A stretch of DNA of 47,889 bases from Pseudoalteromonas sp. SMS1 (GCF_021530565.1 NZ_JAKGBI010000030.1:1-47889); one strand, 5' to 3'. Shown: positions 8,019 to 17,920, counted from the stretch's first letter. Numbers and translations are program-made. Notes: a model not told the origin generated them from the sequence alone.

Positions 8019-9131
8019 TTAGTTTGCGACACTATCCCCCACTCTGATAGGGTGCGTCGTCTTGGTGATCATGGCATAACTAATGTTGTCATAGACTTTA
8101 AATAGCATCAGTTCGCCCACTTTTTCACTGGGCATATGCCAGACTGTGCTATCTTCACTATTCTCTTCCCCAAATAAAGACCCGATATCACCAATCAACT
8201 TATCTAAGCTACTAGAGTCTTCTAAATATTTAGGGCCCTCTTCGTTTTCAATCACCGTTGGAGACTGACGCAGGATATTCAGTACGCTCCCTTCTACCAG
8301 CTTTTGGCTGCTTCCCAAGTTAAGCACCACAACTGACATGGCGCCAAACTCAGTATGGCGATTTGCACTGGCAATAATTTTACCGTCAATCGAGATAGTC
8401 GGCTTGCTCATTTTAAACGCGGCTTTGTGGTCTTGTCCTTGCGCAATTGGCATGACAAAGTCGCCCGCTTTAATTTCTTGTTTAACCCCATCTACCCTCA
8501 GGGTACTGGGCAACCCATCCTGAATATCACCTGCTTTGACTGCTCTACCCGTGCCCACCAGCTTGGTCTCATAGGCCAAGGTGGTATAACCATCTTTGTA
8601 TGGTTCACCTAATCGATAAATTCCATAAATGCCACCTTGCAGTAAATCCCCCTTCACATAAAGTGAATGCCCGGTGATACTCATTTTAAAGTTTTTGTTC
8701 GATCCCAAAACAATCGGCACATCACTCAAATCGTCTTTGCTCAATGCCTGATCAAATTTCAAATAAGGCTCCAAAACCGACAACGGCAATGTCGGAATTG
8801 CATCTCCTTTCGCTGAAATAATACGCACTTGTGGGGATAATTTTCTTACCCCTTTGTCAATTCGTAGAACAGGATGACCATTTTCGTCTACTTCGAGCGC
8901 GAGAATATCACCCGGATAGATTAGGTGAGGATTGTTGATCTGTGGGTTATTTTGCCATAACTCAGGCCACTTCCATGGACTCCGTAAGTACAAGCTCGAA
9001 ATGTCCCAGAGCGTATCCCCTTTTTTTACCACATAGCGCTTAGGCGCATCTGCTTTAACCGTTAATGTGTCTGCAATAGCAGGGAACGCGGTAACAACAG
9101 CGATGAATAAGGCGGCAAATTGAGATTTCAT
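8019..9131 (-). CDS. Exported LysM-domain protein
   Basis: This 370-residue protein has a signal peptide (about 1-20, ending AFPAIA) and then an N-terminal LysM peptidoglycan-binding domain: YVVKKGDTLWDISSLYLRS and PQINNPHLIYPGDILAL (about 33-80). The rest (about 90-370) is mostly beta-rich with no catalytic motif that I recognise. It probably sits at the cell wall in the periplasm. A LysM protein at this place, just upstream of dprA and divergent from def, is conserved in many gammaproteobacteria. The start is supported by AAGGAAG a few bases upstream of the ATG. Confidence 0.9.
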   Translation of the reverse strand: MKSQFAALFIAVVTAFPAIADTLTVKADAPKRYVVKKGDTLWDISSLYLRSPWKWPELWQNNPQINNPHLIYPGDILALEVDENGHPVLRIDKGVRKLSPQVRIISAKGDAIPTLPLSVLEPYLKFDQALSKDDLSDVPIVLGSNKNFKMSITGHSLYVKGDLLQGGIYGIYRLGEPYKDGYTTLAYETKLVGTGRAVKAGDIQDGLPSTLRVDGVKQEIKAGDFVMPIAQGQDHKAAFKMSKPTISIDGKIIASANRHTEFGAMSVVVLNLGSSQKLVEGSVLNILRQSPTVIENEEGPKYLEDSSSLDKLIGDIGSLFGEENSEDSTVWHMPSEKVGELMLFKVYDNISYAMITKTTHPIRVGDSVAN

Positions 9132-9247
9132 GCATGCTTCCTTGAGTTATTTTTAGATATTATCCACCAAAACCTGTTAAAGGGGAACGTGAATGGCTAA
9201 AATAAGAGCATACATTACCCCATTTAGAAAGACTGTAAAAGGTATCT

Positions 9248-9757
9248 ATGGCAAAGTTAGAAGTGCTTAAGTTTCCTGATGAGCGTTTGCGTACTGTCGC
9301 AAAGCCCGTTGAAGAAGTAAATGACGAAATCCGTCAAATCGTCAAAGACATGCTTGAAACCATGTATGACGAAAATGGCGTTGGGCTTGCAGCCACTCAA
9401 GTAAACGTTCATCAACGCATTGTTGTGATTGACGTCTCGGAAGAACGCAATGAGCCCTATGTATTAATCAACCCTGAAATCATCGCATCTGAAGGCAACA
9501 TGGTGTGCGAAGAAGGGTGTTTATCTGTTCCGTATTCATACGCTAAAGTAGACCGCGCAGAAAAGGTAACTGTGAAAGCGCTTAATGAAAACGGTGAAGA
9601 GTATCAATTTGATGCGCAAGAGCTACTATCTAACTGTGTTCAGCACGAATTAGACCATTTGGTTGGAAAGCTATTCATTGATTATTTGTCGCCTCTCAAG
9701 CGCCAACGCATCAAAAAGAAAATTGAAAAAGAAGCCCGCCTAGCGGCTAAAGCATAG
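9248..9757 (+). CDS. def: Peptide deformylase
   Basis: Removes the N-formyl group from nascent proteins using a divalent metal, normally Fe2+. The three signature motifs are present: GVGLAATQV (motif 1, about residues 43-51), EEGCLSVP with the metal-ligand cysteine (motif 2, about 88-95), and QHELDHLVGKLF with the two histidine ligands and the catalytic Glu (motif 3, about 132-143). The 169-residue length is standard for type 1 enzymes. It heads the def-fmt-rsmB-trkA operon, so it sits with the enzyme that puts the formyl group on initiator tRNA. Confidence 0.98.
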   Translation: MAKLEVLKFPDERLRTVAKPVEEVNDEIRQIVKDMLETMYDENGVGLAATQVNVHQRIVVIDVSEERNEPYVLINPEIIASEGNMVCEEGCLSVPYSYAKVDRAEKVTVKALNENGEEYQFDAQELLSNCVQHELDHLVGKLFIDYLSPLKRQRIKKKIEKEARLAAKA

Positions 9758-9787
9758 TCAGACATAATTTAATTGGACAGTTTACTA

Positions 9788-10732
9788 GTGAATAACCCAC
9801 TGCGTATTGTATTTGCGGGCACGCCTGATTTTGCCGCGCGTCACCTCCAAGCATTAATCGACTCACATCACGAAGTCGTTGCTGTATATAGCACACCAGA
9901 TAAACCCGCTGGTCGTGGTAAAAAACTAAAAGCCAGCGAAGTAAAAACGTTGGCATTAGAGCACGCATTGCCCGTCGTGCAACCAGCGTCATTAAAGAAC
10001 GATGAAGCCAAGGCACAATTGGCTGTATTTGACGCAGATGTGATGGTGGTTGTTGCTTATGGGTTGTTATTACCTAAAGCTATTTTAGAAACGCCAAAAC
10101 TTGGTTGCTTAAATGTGCATGGCTCAATACTGCCTCGCTGGCGTGGTGCAGCTCCTATTCAGCGCGCAATATGGGCTGGAGACGACGAAACAGGTGTCAC
10201 TATTATGCAAATGGATGAAGGGTTAGATACCGGTGACATGCTGCATATTGCAACCTGTCCAATTGACACTACCGAGACCAGTGCGAGCTTATACGCAAAG
10301 TTAGCGGAACTCGGTCCCAGTGCGCTCGTCGACACACTAGACAAGTTAGCGGCTGGTGAAATTACCCCAGAAAAGCAAGATGATGCGCAGTCCAATTACG
10401 CTAAGAAACTCTCAAAGCAAGAAGCTGAGATTGACTGGCAAATGGACGCGGCGCAAATTGAGCGCAATATTCGTGCATTTAACCCGTGGCCAATGTGCTT
10501 CACGCAAATGCAATCACAAACGGTAAAAGTTTGGCAAGCTCAGGTCGTTGCGCAAACAGGCGAACCAGGCACTGTAATAGACGCCTCAAAACAAGGGATC
10601 GTGATAGCCTGTGGAAAAGATGCACTGCAAATTACAACGTTACAACCTCAGGGTAAAAAGCCAATGACTGCACAAGACTTTTTAAATGGCCGTGCGGACT
10701 GGGTCGCACCCGGCAATAAGGTGGGCACATAA
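9788..10732 (+). CDS. fmt: Methionyl-tRNA formyltransferase
   Basis: Formylates initiator Met-tRNA with 10-formyltetrahydrofolate. The N-terminal catalytic domain opens with LRIVFAGTPDFAARHL and carries NVHGSILPRWRGAAPIQ with the conserved Asn and His, then GVTIMQMDEGLDTGDML with the catalytic Asp. A C-terminal OB-like domain follows from about residue 205. I use the GTG at 9788 (314 residues), which gives the usual five-residue lead before LRIVFAG; a TTG five codons upstream is possible. Neither start has a strong ribosome site. The stop overlaps the rsmB start in a TAATG junction, implying coupled translation. Confidence 0.96.
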   Translation: MNNPLRIVFAGTPDFAARHLQALIDSHHEVVAVYSTPDKPAGRGKKLKASEVKTLALEHALPVVQPASLKNDEAKAQLAVFDADVMVVVAYGLLLPKAILETPKLGCLNVHGSILPRWRGAAPIQRAIWAGDDETGVTIMQMDEGLDTGDMLHIATCPIDTTETSASLYAKLAELGPSALVDTLDKLAAGEITPEKQDDAQSNYAKKLSKQEAEIDWQMDAAQIERNIRAFNPWPMCFTQMQSQTVKVWQAQVVAQTGEPGTVIDASKQGIVIACGKDALQITTLQPQGKKPMTAQDFLNGRADWVAPGNKVGT

Positions 10733-12015
10733 TGGCCAATGTACGCGCGCTGGCTGCGCAAACGTTATTTCAGGTTGTTGACAAAGGAAACTCGCTGACC
10801 GCGCAGCTTCCTTATGCTAGCCAACAGTTGCCACCAAAAGACCGAGCGCTGTTACAGCAAATGTGTTACGGCGTATTGCGTTATTTGCCTAGCCTAGAAC
10901 ACTATTGCCAAAATTTATTGGATCAACCTCTTCGTGGCAAACGTCGAGTATTTCAGTTCTTATTATACGTGGGACTCTATCAATTACAGCATATGCGTGT
11001 CCCCGCGCATGCCGCAGTTGCAGAAACCGTGAATGCGCTGAATCCGTTACGTGCGCCAGGTATGAAAAGCCTCGTGAATGCCGTATTACGTAACTTTCAG
11101 CGCCAGCAAGCGGAATTAGAAGCAAGCGCCAATGCCATTCTAGTTTGCCAATACAATCACCCGAGCTGGTTTATTAAAAAGCTACAAGCGGCTTATCCCC
11201 AAGATTGGCAAGCTATTTTGGAGTCAAACCAGCAACAAGCCCCCATGTGGCTACGCGTGAATCGACAGCAAGGCTCCACCACAGATTACGCTGCAAAACT
11301 GAATAAAGCGGACATCGCACACAGCGTCAATGACGATTTTGAAGATGGCATATTGCTTACTCGCCCAGTCGATGTAAAAGAATTGCCTGGATTCACAACT
11401 GGTGCAAGCTCGGTGCAAGATGCCGCGGCACAAATGGCTGCAAGGTTACTCGCCCCTCAAGATGGCGACCTTATTTTAGACGCGTGCGCAGCACCCGGTG
11501 GAAAAACGTGTCACATTCTAGAACTGGCTAACGCACAGGTGATCGCACTCGACGCGGATGCGAAGCGACTAGAGCGTGTTACCGACAACCTCAATCGCCT
11601 CTCTTTGCAAGCAGACTGCGTACACGGTTTAGCCGATCAGCCTTCAGACTGGTGGCAAGGTGAGCAATTTGATCGCATTCTGTTAGATGTGCCTTGTTCT
11701 GCAACCGGTGTGATACGTCGTCACCCAGATATCAAGTGGCTGAGAAGGGCTGCAGATATCGACGAATTGGCCGCGCTGCAGTCTAAAATTTTAGACAATA
11801 TCTGGCCGCTACTAAAAACGGGCGGCACATTAGTGTATGCCACTTGTTCGGTCCTTCCGGATGAAAACCAAGAGCAAATTAAAGCTTTTTTAGCGCGTAC
11901 CGACAACGCACAGCATATTGCACTGCACGAGAAAGACAACGCAGCACAGCCCGGTTTGCAATTGTTGCCAGGTACTACGGACGGCTTCTATTACGCCAAG
12001 TTGCAAAAACAATAA
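10732..12015 (+). CDS. rsmB: 16S rRNA (cytosine-967-C5)-methyltransferase
   Basis: RsmB (Sun) methylates C967 of 16S rRNA. An N-terminal NusB-like RNA-binding domain spans about residues 1-140. The SAM-dependent methyltransferase domain has DACAAPGGKTCHILEL (about 246-261), DVPCSATGVIRRHPD with one catalytic cysteine, and YATCSVLPDENQEQI with the second. The 427-residue length fits. It overlaps fmt by one base and is 18 bp from trkA. The def-fmt-rsmB-trkA order is the same as in E. coli. Confidence 0.98.
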   Translation: MANVRALAAQTLFQVVDKGNSLTAQLPYASQQLPPKDRALLQQMCYGVLRYLPSLEHYCQNLLDQPLRGKRRVFQFLLYVGLYQLQHMRVPAHAAVAETVNALNPLRAPGMKSLVNAVLRNFQRQQAELEASANAILVCQYNHPSWFIKKLQAAYPQDWQAILESNQQQAPMWLRVNRQQGSTTDYAAKLNKADIAHSVNDDFEDGILLTRPVDVKELPGFTTGASSVQDAAAQMAARLLAPQDGDLILDACAAPGGKTCHILELANAQVIALDADAKRLERVTDNLNRLSLQADCVHGLADQPSDWWQGEQFDRILLDVPCSATGVIRRHPDIKWLRRAADIDELAALQSKILDNIWPLLKTGGTLVYATCSVLPDENQEQIKAFLARTDNAQHIALHEKDNAAQPGLQLLPGTTDGFYYAKLQKQ

Positions 12016-12033
12016 AAACTGTAAGTTTGAGCT

Positions 12034-13410
12034 ATGAAAATCATTATTTTAGGTGCAGGACAAGTTGGTGGCACACTCGCTGAAAATCTCGTCGGTGAGC
12101 AAAACGAAATCACCGTCGTAGACATCGATGGGGAGCGCCTTCGCGAATTGCAAGACAAATACGACTTGCAAGGTGTGAATGGGCACAGTGCTCACCCAGA
12201 GGTCTTACGACAAGCTGGTGCAGAAGATGCCGATATGATCATCGCTGTTACCAGCTCTGATGAAGTGAATATGATCGCATGTCAGGTCGCCTATAGTATT
12301 TTCAATACGCCAACTAAAATTGCTCGGATCCGCTCCGAGCAATATCTTGATTATCGAGAAAAACTTTTCCATAACGATGATTTACCTGTGGACCATTACA
12401 TTGCGCCTGAGCAACTGGTCACCAAATATATCCGCCGCTTGATCGATTACCCCGGAGCATTGCAAGTATTGCAATTTGCCGATGGTATGCTCTCATTGGT
12501 TGCGGTCAAAGCTTATTATGGTGGTTTACTCGTAGGGTATGCATTATCTGCATTGAAAGAGCATATTCCGAATGTTGATACACGCGTTGCCGCGATTTAC
12601 CGTCAAGGCAAAGCCATCAAACCGCTCGGTACGACAGTCATTGAAGCCGATGACGAAGTATTCTTTATCGCCGCCACCAAGCATATTCGTGCCGTCATGA
12701 ATGAGCTACAAAAACTCGAGCAATCGTATAAGAAAATTATGATTGCCGGGGGCGGTAACATTGGCGCTGGCCTGGCGCGCTCATTGGAGAAGAACCACAG
12801 TGTTAAGTTGATTGAGCGAAACCACAGTCGCGCTTCTCAGCTTTCTGAAATGCTTGATAACACAGTGGTATTTTGTGGTGATGCCTCGGATCAAGAGCTA
12901 CTGTCCGAAGAACATATCGAGCAAGTTGATGTCTTTATTGCGGTCACCAATGATGATGAAGCAAATATCATGGCCGCCATGTTAGCTAAGCGTATGGGTG
13001 CCCAAAAAACCATGGTACTGATCCAACGTAGTGCCTATGTTGATTTGGTGCAAGGTGGTGAAATTGACATTGCCATTTCTCCACAGCAAGCCACAATTTC
13101 TGCCCTACTGACCCATGTGAGACGTGGCGATATTGTCAATGTATACTCATTACGTAAAGGCGCTGCCGAAGCCATAGAAGCCGTTGCCCATGGCGATGAA
13201 AACACATCAAAGGTGGTTGGCCGTGCTATTCGCGATATTAAGCTTCCACATGGTACCACCATCGGCGCCATCGTTCGCGACTCAGAAGTGTTGATCGCTC
13301 ACGACCATACCCTCATCGAATCGGGTGATCATGTCATTATGTTTTTAATTGATAAAAAACAAATTGGTGTTGTAGAGAAGCTATTCCAAGTCAGTGCACT
13401 ATTTGTCTGA
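12034..13410 (+). CDS. trkA: Trk potassium uptake regulatory subunit TrkA
   Basis: A 458-residue peripheral membrane protein that binds NAD(H) and ATP and gates the TrkH/TrkG K+ channel. It is a tandem duplication of RCK units. The first Rossmann motif is ILGAGQVGGTLAENL (residues 4-18) and the second is IAGGGNIGAGLARSLE (about 235-250). Each is followed by a conserved Asp/Glu strand end and an RCK-C domain (about 140-220 and 370-455). Its partner trkH lies 1 kb away on the opposite strand, separated only by a PilZ gene. A strong hairpin follows at 13416-13441. Confidence 0.98.
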   Translation: MKIIILGAGQVGGTLAENLVGEQNEITVVDIDGERLRELQDKYDLQGVNGHSAHPEVLRQAGAEDADMIIAVTSSDEVNMIACQVAYSIFNTPTKIARIRSEQYLDYREKLFHNDDLPVDHYIAPEQLVTKYIRRLIDYPGALQVLQFADGMLSLVAVKAYYGGLLVGYALSALKEHIPNVDTRVAAIYRQGKAIKPLGTTVIEADDEVFFIAATKHIRAVMNELQKLEQSYKKIMIAGGGNIGAGLARSLEKNHSVKLIERNHSRASQLSEMLDNTVVFCGDASDQELLSEEHIEQVDVFIAVTNDDEANIMAAMLAKRMGAQKTMVLIQRSAYVDLVQGGEIDIAISPQQATISALLTHVRRGDIVNVYSLRKGAAEAIEAVAHGDENTSKVVGRAIRDIKLPHGTTIGAIVRDSEVLIAHDHTLIESGDHVIMFLIDKKQIGVVEKLFQVSALFV

Positions 13411-13415
13411 CAGAC

Positions 13416-13441
13416 AGGCATGTTTGCACTCAAACATGCCT
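13416..13441. terminator. Hairpin between trkA and the PilZ gene
   Basis: A perfect 11-bp stem (AGGCATGTTTG / CAAACATGCCT) with a CACT loop sits between two convergent genes. The T tract is weak on both strands, so termination may be modest or partly Rho-dependent. Confidence 0.6.
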
Positions 13442-13455
13442 ACTTTGCTTAATCA

Positions 13456-14133
13456 CTATTCATGGTTGAGTGCTGATATATCAATTAAATAGTCTTTTAG
13501 AATTGCTTGGACTTCTTTATCTTGACTTTCTAGGTGGATACCCAATGAGATAATGTCCTCATGGCTTTCTTTGACACGACAGACTTTGCCTGTCAGTACA
13601 GCCTTTTGAGATTCTTTCCCTTCGATCAATATTTCACAGGTTAACTCTTTGAGCTCGTCAGGTAGATGCGTTCTTTGCACATCAAACATCAAACCCGCCA
13701 GCGAGATATCTTTGATCACGCCGACTTCACTTTTCCCTTCCACATTGAGTACCGCGGGTATCAAGGTTGGAATACGGGTTTGTGCACGTAACTTATAGGT
13801 TTGCACTTCATTTGGATAATAGAGGTAAATTAGCCGTGCCGGATGTGTAGTCACCGCTTTTATGGTTTCTTTAAACGCGATAATTTGTCCATCAGCTTCT
13901 TCGGGTAAAGCGCGGACGATAACTTCGGTGCCTTCTTTGACATAATCTAAAGCAGCACCTAAACGTTGGTGACTTGGTTGGTTGAGAATAATAAATTGAT
14001 TCTCTAATGCACCGACAAACTCAGTTTTGATGCGCTTTCGATTCGCTGGCAACACGATTTCCATATCAACAATACTACCCGCTTGCATTTGTAGCACCTG
14101 CAGTCGGTTTTCTGCCAACTCACTTTTCGTCAT
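13456..14133 (-). CDS. PilZ-domain (c-di-GMP receptor) protein, YcgR-like
   Basis: This 225-residue cytoplasmic protein has an N-terminal beta-rich domain (about 15-110) like the YcgR/PilZN flagellar-brake domain and a C-terminal PilZ domain (about 112-220). The c-di-GMP-binding signatures are intact: RAQTR (RxxxR, about 116-120) and DISLAG (DxSxxG, about 145-150). Such proteins couple c-di-GMP level to motility or surface behaviour; the target here is unknown. It lies between the two halves of the Trk potassium system, which is probably positional rather than functional. Confidence 0.9.
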   Translation of the reverse strand: MTKSELAENRLQVLQMQAGSIVDMEIVLPANRKRIKTEFVGALENQFIILNQPSHQRLGAALDYVKEGTEVIVRALPEEADGQIIAFKETIKAVTTHPARLIYLYYPNEVQTYKLRAQTRIPTLIPAVLNVEGKSEVGVIKDISLAGLMFDVQRTHLPDELKELTCEILIEGKESQKAVLTGKVCRVKESHEDIISLGIHLESQDKEVQAILKDYLIDISALNHE

Positions 14134-14310
14134 GATAAAAGCCCTTCACTTGCTCTCTATTAATTTTAGCAGCATGACAAAATTTTATGTCACCATAATT
14201 TAACTGCTGTACTTTTATCGTCGAAATGAATAAAAACTTTAATAGTTTCATGCAAATAAGAAATAGTCATGAAAAATAAAGACGAGTTCATGCTTTGTTA
14301 TGAGGAAGGC

Positions 14311-14336
14311 TTTTAGCCCCATCCATGGGGCTAAAA
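14311..14336. terminator. Stem-loop downstream of trkH
   Basis: A 12-bp perfect inverted repeat (TTTTAGCCCCAT / ATGGGGCTAAAA, two-base loop) lies 29 bp past the trkH stop. It looks like a transcription end or mRNA-stabilising hairpin, but no T run follows it on the minus strand. Confidence 0.55.
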
Positions 14337-14364
14337 CAGAACTAATTTATTGAAAATGAGTCGA

Positions 14365-15816
14365 TTAACCGCGCCAAAAGGTCGGGGTAAATAGCACCAA
14401 TAACGTGAATATTTCCAAACGACCAAACACCATGGCCAATGTCAGTATCCATTTTGCAGAATCACTGATATCACCATAATGGGCAGCCACATCGCCGAGA
14501 CCCGGTCCTAAGTTATTTAAACAAGCAGCGGTCGCGGAGAACGCCGTTATATTGTCTAAACCCGTTCCAAGTAATGCGATCATGATGATAACAAACACTA
14601 ATGCATAGGCTGAAAAGAATCCCCAAACAGCTTCCACCACTTTGTCAGGTAGTGCCTTGCGACCGAGTTTGATGGAGTATATCGCCCTAGGGTGAACTAG
14701 GCGGTTCAGCTCTCGTATTCCTTGCAGATACAATAGGAATACACGTACCACTTTCATACCTCCTCCAGTCGACCCCGCACAACCACCAATAAAGCTAGAA
14801 AAAATTAACAGTATTGGCAGAAATAGCGGCCAAGCTGAGAAACTATCCGTTGCAAAGCCCGCTGTTGTGCTAATCGACACAGCTTGAAATAAGGCGTGAT
14901 CAAGCGTTTCGTCACCATCACTATAAACTTGATTTGAAGACAGTACCGCAAAGCAGATTACCACCAGTGCCAATTGAATAAATAGAAAGACTTTGAATTC
15001 TGGATCTCTTAGGTATGCACGCACACTGCGACTTGCCACAGCGGCATAGTGCAGTGAAAAATTTATCGCTGCGATCAACAAAAAGACCACACAAATAAAG
15101 TTGATCATAGGGCTATCGAAATGCCCAATAGACGCATCGTAAGTGGAGAAGCCGCCGATCGCGATAGTAGCAAAGGCATGGCAGATCGCATCAAACCAGC
15201 CCATCCCGGCTACTTTATATGCGGCTGTACAGGCAGCTGTAAGCGCCACATAAATATACCAAAGGTGTTTTGCGGTGTCGGCAATCCGTGGCGTCATTTT
15301 TGAGTCTTTAACAGGGCCCGGCGTTTCGGCTCGATATAACTGCATGCCACCAACCCCTAGCATAGGCAGCACAGCAACAGCTAAAACAATGATCCCCATA
15401 CCGCCTAACCACTGTAATTGCTGGCGATAAAACAGTACCGACTTAGGTAAATATTCGATCCCTGTTAAGACCGTCGCCCCTGTCGTTGTGAGTCCAGAAA
15501 AGGCTTCAAATACGGCATCCGCAAAGGATAAGTTAGGCTCATCAAGGAAGATCAAGGGTACCGACGCGAATGATCCCAGTACCAGCCAAAACAGCACTAC
15601 AATTAAGAAGCCCTCTCTGGCTTTGAGTTCGCCTTTTTCCTTGCGATTAGGGTAATAAGCCAATAGACCAATGAGTACACTGAATATAAAAGCAAGTACA
15701 AATGGCACCCCCCCGCCATCTTTGTATATCAAAGATACTATCGCGGGTGGCACCATAGTAATGCTAAACAGCGCAACAAGTTGGCCGAGAATTTTTATGA
15801 TGGTACGAAATTGCAT
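14365..15816 (-). CDS. trkH: Trk potassium uptake channel protein TrkH
   Basis: A 483-residue inner-membrane protein of the SKT superfamily, with four M1-P-M2 repeats forming the K+ pathway. Selectivity-loop glycines are visible in SGLTTTGATVL (about residue 108), FATIAIGGFSTYD (about 215), SISTTAGFATDS (about 315) and ATAACLNNLGPGLG (about 430). The GGCAGSTGGGMKVVR loop (about 345-360) is the gating segment. The length equals that of E. coli TrkH. It should assemble with TrkA, encoded just downstream on the other strand. Confidence 0.97.
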   Translation of the reverse strand: MQFRTIIKILGQLVALFSITMVPPAIVSLIYKDGGGVPFVLAFIFSVLIGLLAYYPNRKEKGELKAREGFLIVVLFWLVLGSFASVPLIFLDEPNLSFADAVFEAFSGLTTTGATVLTGIEYLPKSVLFYRQQLQWLGGMGIIVLAVAVLPMLGVGGMQLYRAETPGPVKDSKMTPRIADTAKHLWYIYVALTAACTAAYKVAGMGWFDAICHAFATIAIGGFSTYDASIGHFDSPMINFICVVFLLIAAINFSLHYAAVASRSVRAYLRDPEFKVFLFIQLALVVICFAVLSSNQVYSDGDETLDHALFQAVSISTTAGFATDSFSAWPLFLPILLIFSSFIGGCAGSTGGGMKVVRVFLLYLQGIRELNRLVHPRAIYSIKLGRKALPDKVVEAVWGFFSAYALVFVIIMIALLGTGLDNITAFSATAACLNNLGPGLGDVAAHYGDISDSAKWILTLAMVFGRLEIFTLLVLFTPTFWRG

Positions 15817-15899
15817 AACGCAGATCGCTTGTTGTTATGATTAGTTTTGATTGTCTACTACCCACAGGCGTTAGTAAACCACGTAACAAGTGAAATCAA

Positions 15900-16514
15900 T
15901 CACTTTTGTATTTTAAATGACACACTGCCATGCGTTAAATCATAGATAGATTGAATGGCCGCCTCAGCCTCACGTGCATCAATTTCAATGTGCCAGTCTA
16001 TCTTGGCGGCAAACGCGTGTTGAATATCGAGCACTTGATATACGCTTGCAAGGTGCTGCTCTATCACGCCCTGCATAGCATAATCTGATACACCAACTAA
16101 TATGGCAGCAGGTACTTTCAGTCCCGTTGGCAACTCTCTTAGCGCATTATTCAAGGTCCCGCCATATGCGCGTACCAGACCACCTGTGCCGAGCTTTATT
16201 CCACCAAAATAGCGTGTCGTCACCGCGGTGACCTCGCCAATACCCGAGCCCATCAAAACATTCAGCATCGGCTTGCCCGCAGTACCATTAGGCTCCCCAT
16301 CATCTGAGAAACCTAAAACATGACTACCACCAGGTGCCCCCGCTACATGTGCCCAACAATTGTGCCTAGCATCAGGAAATGCGTCATTGATGCTGCGAAT
16401 AAACTTTTTAGCATCTTCCAAGGTGGGCGTATGAGCAATATGCACGATGAAGGTACTTTTCTTAATTTCTTCGTGATAACGAATTGTTTCACTTGGGATT
16501 TTATACTCTGACAT
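15900..16514 (-). CDS. yigZ: YigZ/IMPACT family protein
   Basis: A 204-residue protein of the UPF0029/IMPACT family. The N-terminal domain shows KKSTFIVHIAHTPTLEDAKKFI, PDARHNCWAHV, GFSDDGEPNGTAGKPML (about residues 68-84) and VTRYFGGIKLGTGGLVRAYG. A small ferredoxin-like C-terminal domain follows (about 138-204). Its biochemical role in bacteria is unsettled. It lies directly upstream of trkH on the same strand, as in E. coli (pepQ-yigZ-trkH), which supports the assignment. Confidence 0.94.
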   Translation of the reverse strand: MSEYKIPSETIRYHEEIKKSTFIVHIAHTPTLEDAKKFIRSINDAFPDARHNCWAHVAGAPGGSHVLGFSDDGEPNGTAGKPMLNVLMGSGIGEVTAVTTRYFGGIKLGTGGLVRAYGGTLNNALRELPTGLKVPAAILVGVSDYAMQGVIEQHLASVYQVLDIQHAFAAKIDWHIEIDAREAEAAIQSIYDLTHGSVSFKIQK

Positions 16515-16531
16515 ACACTTATGTTATTGCG

Positions 16532-16562
16532 AAAAAAGGAGCCTCATGAGACTCCTTTTAAA
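16532..16562 (-). terminator. Intrinsic terminator downstream of pepQ
   Basis: AAAAGGAG (16534-16541) pairs with CTCCTTTT (16552-16559). An inner CTC/GAG pair extends the stem after one mismatch. On the minus strand the stem ends in a T run, as expected for ending pepQ before yigZ. Confidence 0.85.
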
Positions 16563-16597
16563 AGTTAGTTTTTAAGATATGAATGACACATAGAACA

Positions 16598-17920
16598 TTA
16601 ATCGAGCTTAAAGTCTCGTGTCATATTTTCTAGGCGGTCTTCATGAACAATAATATTGTCTTCGATTCGGATACCACCATATGGTTTAAACTGCTCTACC
16701 TTGTCCCAATTGACATGCTGGTTATGCTCTGTTTTTGTCAGTTCAGCCAACAGTGAATCAATGAAGTAAAGTCCAGGCTCGATGGTAAACACCTGACCAG
16801 CTTCAATCTTTCTTGTACAGCGTAAGAATGGGTGACCCTCAGGTGGCGCTTGGTGCGTACCAAGTTCATCTGCCATAAAACCACCCATATCGTGAACCTG
16901 TAGTCCGATGTGGTGGCCCAAACCATGTGGGAAGAACGTTGACGAAATACCTTTTGCGACAATGTCTTCTGCACTCAGGTTAACGATTTTGAAATCAGCC
17001 AAAATTTGCGCGATGCGGCGATGGCAATCTATGTGTAATTCACCATATAACTTGCCAGGTTCAAGTGACTCACCCAGTGCAATTTGATGCGTGTTTAACG
17101 CGGCCACCATCTCTGCAAACTCACCTTGTTTAGCGAAATCATAGGTACGTGTAATATCCGACGCATAGCCGTTAAAGTTTGCGCCCGCATCAATTAAAAA
17201 TGACAAGTGCTGACTCGGCGCTTGGCGCTCAAAGTGCGTGTAATGCAAAATTGCACAATGCTTGTTCAATGCAACGATATTGCCATACGGCGTGTCATTT
17301 TCCATATGAGACGTGGCATTTAAATAAGCTTGCTGAATCGAAAACTCAGAACCACCAGCATAAAATTCATCGCGAGCAGCTTGATGACCAAGCACAGCAA
17401 TGCGGTTTGCTTCGCGCATACACGCCATCTCGTACTGGGTCTTATAAGCGCGGTGATAATGTAAAAAGTTCATTATTGGCTCTGGGTTCATTTGACCAAA
17501 ACCAAGTGCCTGTGCAACTTCGAGGTACTCGCCGATGTAAGCAAATTTCTCTTTGTCGTAAGGTAGTAGCTTTTCAACTTGCTCTGGTTGAACCAATAAT
17601 GTGATATCAAAATAGTCAGCCCAAAAATCACATGGTTCATCCGGTACTTTATGCCAGAAATCCACTGGGCGATAAAAAATTAATTTTGGCTTGTCGACAC
17701 CATTAACCACCAACCAACAGTGTGGGTTATCAATCACAGGCAACCAAGCTTTAAACTGCGGATTAACTTTAAATGGATAATACATATCATCCAAAAACTG
17801 ACGTTTCGCTTGGCCTGAATGAATAACCAATCCATCTAAACCTTCACGTTCTACGATGGTTTTTGTGCGCGCTTGAAGCGTGGTGATATGCTCTGCATAC
17901 AAGTTGGCTAGTGTGTCCAC
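16598..17920 (-). CDS. pepQ: Xaa-Pro dipeptidase PepQ
   Basis: Hydrolyses dipeptides with C-terminal proline in the cytoplasm; the family includes organophosphorus-acid anhydrolase-type prolidases from Alteromonas. The 440-residue length fits. An N-terminal domain (1-160) precedes the pita-bread metallopeptidase domain. Its five metal ligands are visible: the two Asp in DAGANFNGYASDITRTY (about 246 and 257), the His in HGLGHHIGLQVHD (about 337-347), the Glu in TIEPGLYF and the last Glu in GGIRIEDN. It has its own terminator downstream. Confidence 0.97.
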   Translation of the reverse strand: MDTLANLYAEHITTLQARTKTIVEREGLDGLVIHSGQAKRQFLDDMYYPFKVNPQFKAWLPVIDNPHCWLVVNGVDKPKLIFYRPVDFWHKVPDEPCDFWADYFDITLLVQPEQVEKLLPYDKEKFAYIGEYLEVAQALGFGQMNPEPIMNFLHYHRAYKTQYEMACMREANRIAVLGHQAARDEFYAGGSEFSIQQAYLNATSHMENDTPYGNIVALNKHCAILHYTHFERQAPSQHLSFLIDAGANFNGYASDITRTYDFAKQGEFAEMVAALNTHQIALGESLEPGKLYGELHIDCHRRIAQILADFKIVNLSAEDIVAKGISSTFFPHGLGHHIGLQVHDMGGFMADELGTHQAPPEGHPFLRCTRKIEAGQVFTIEPGLYFIDSLLAELTKTEHNQHVNWDKVEQFKPYGGIRIEDNIIVHEDRLENMTRDFKLD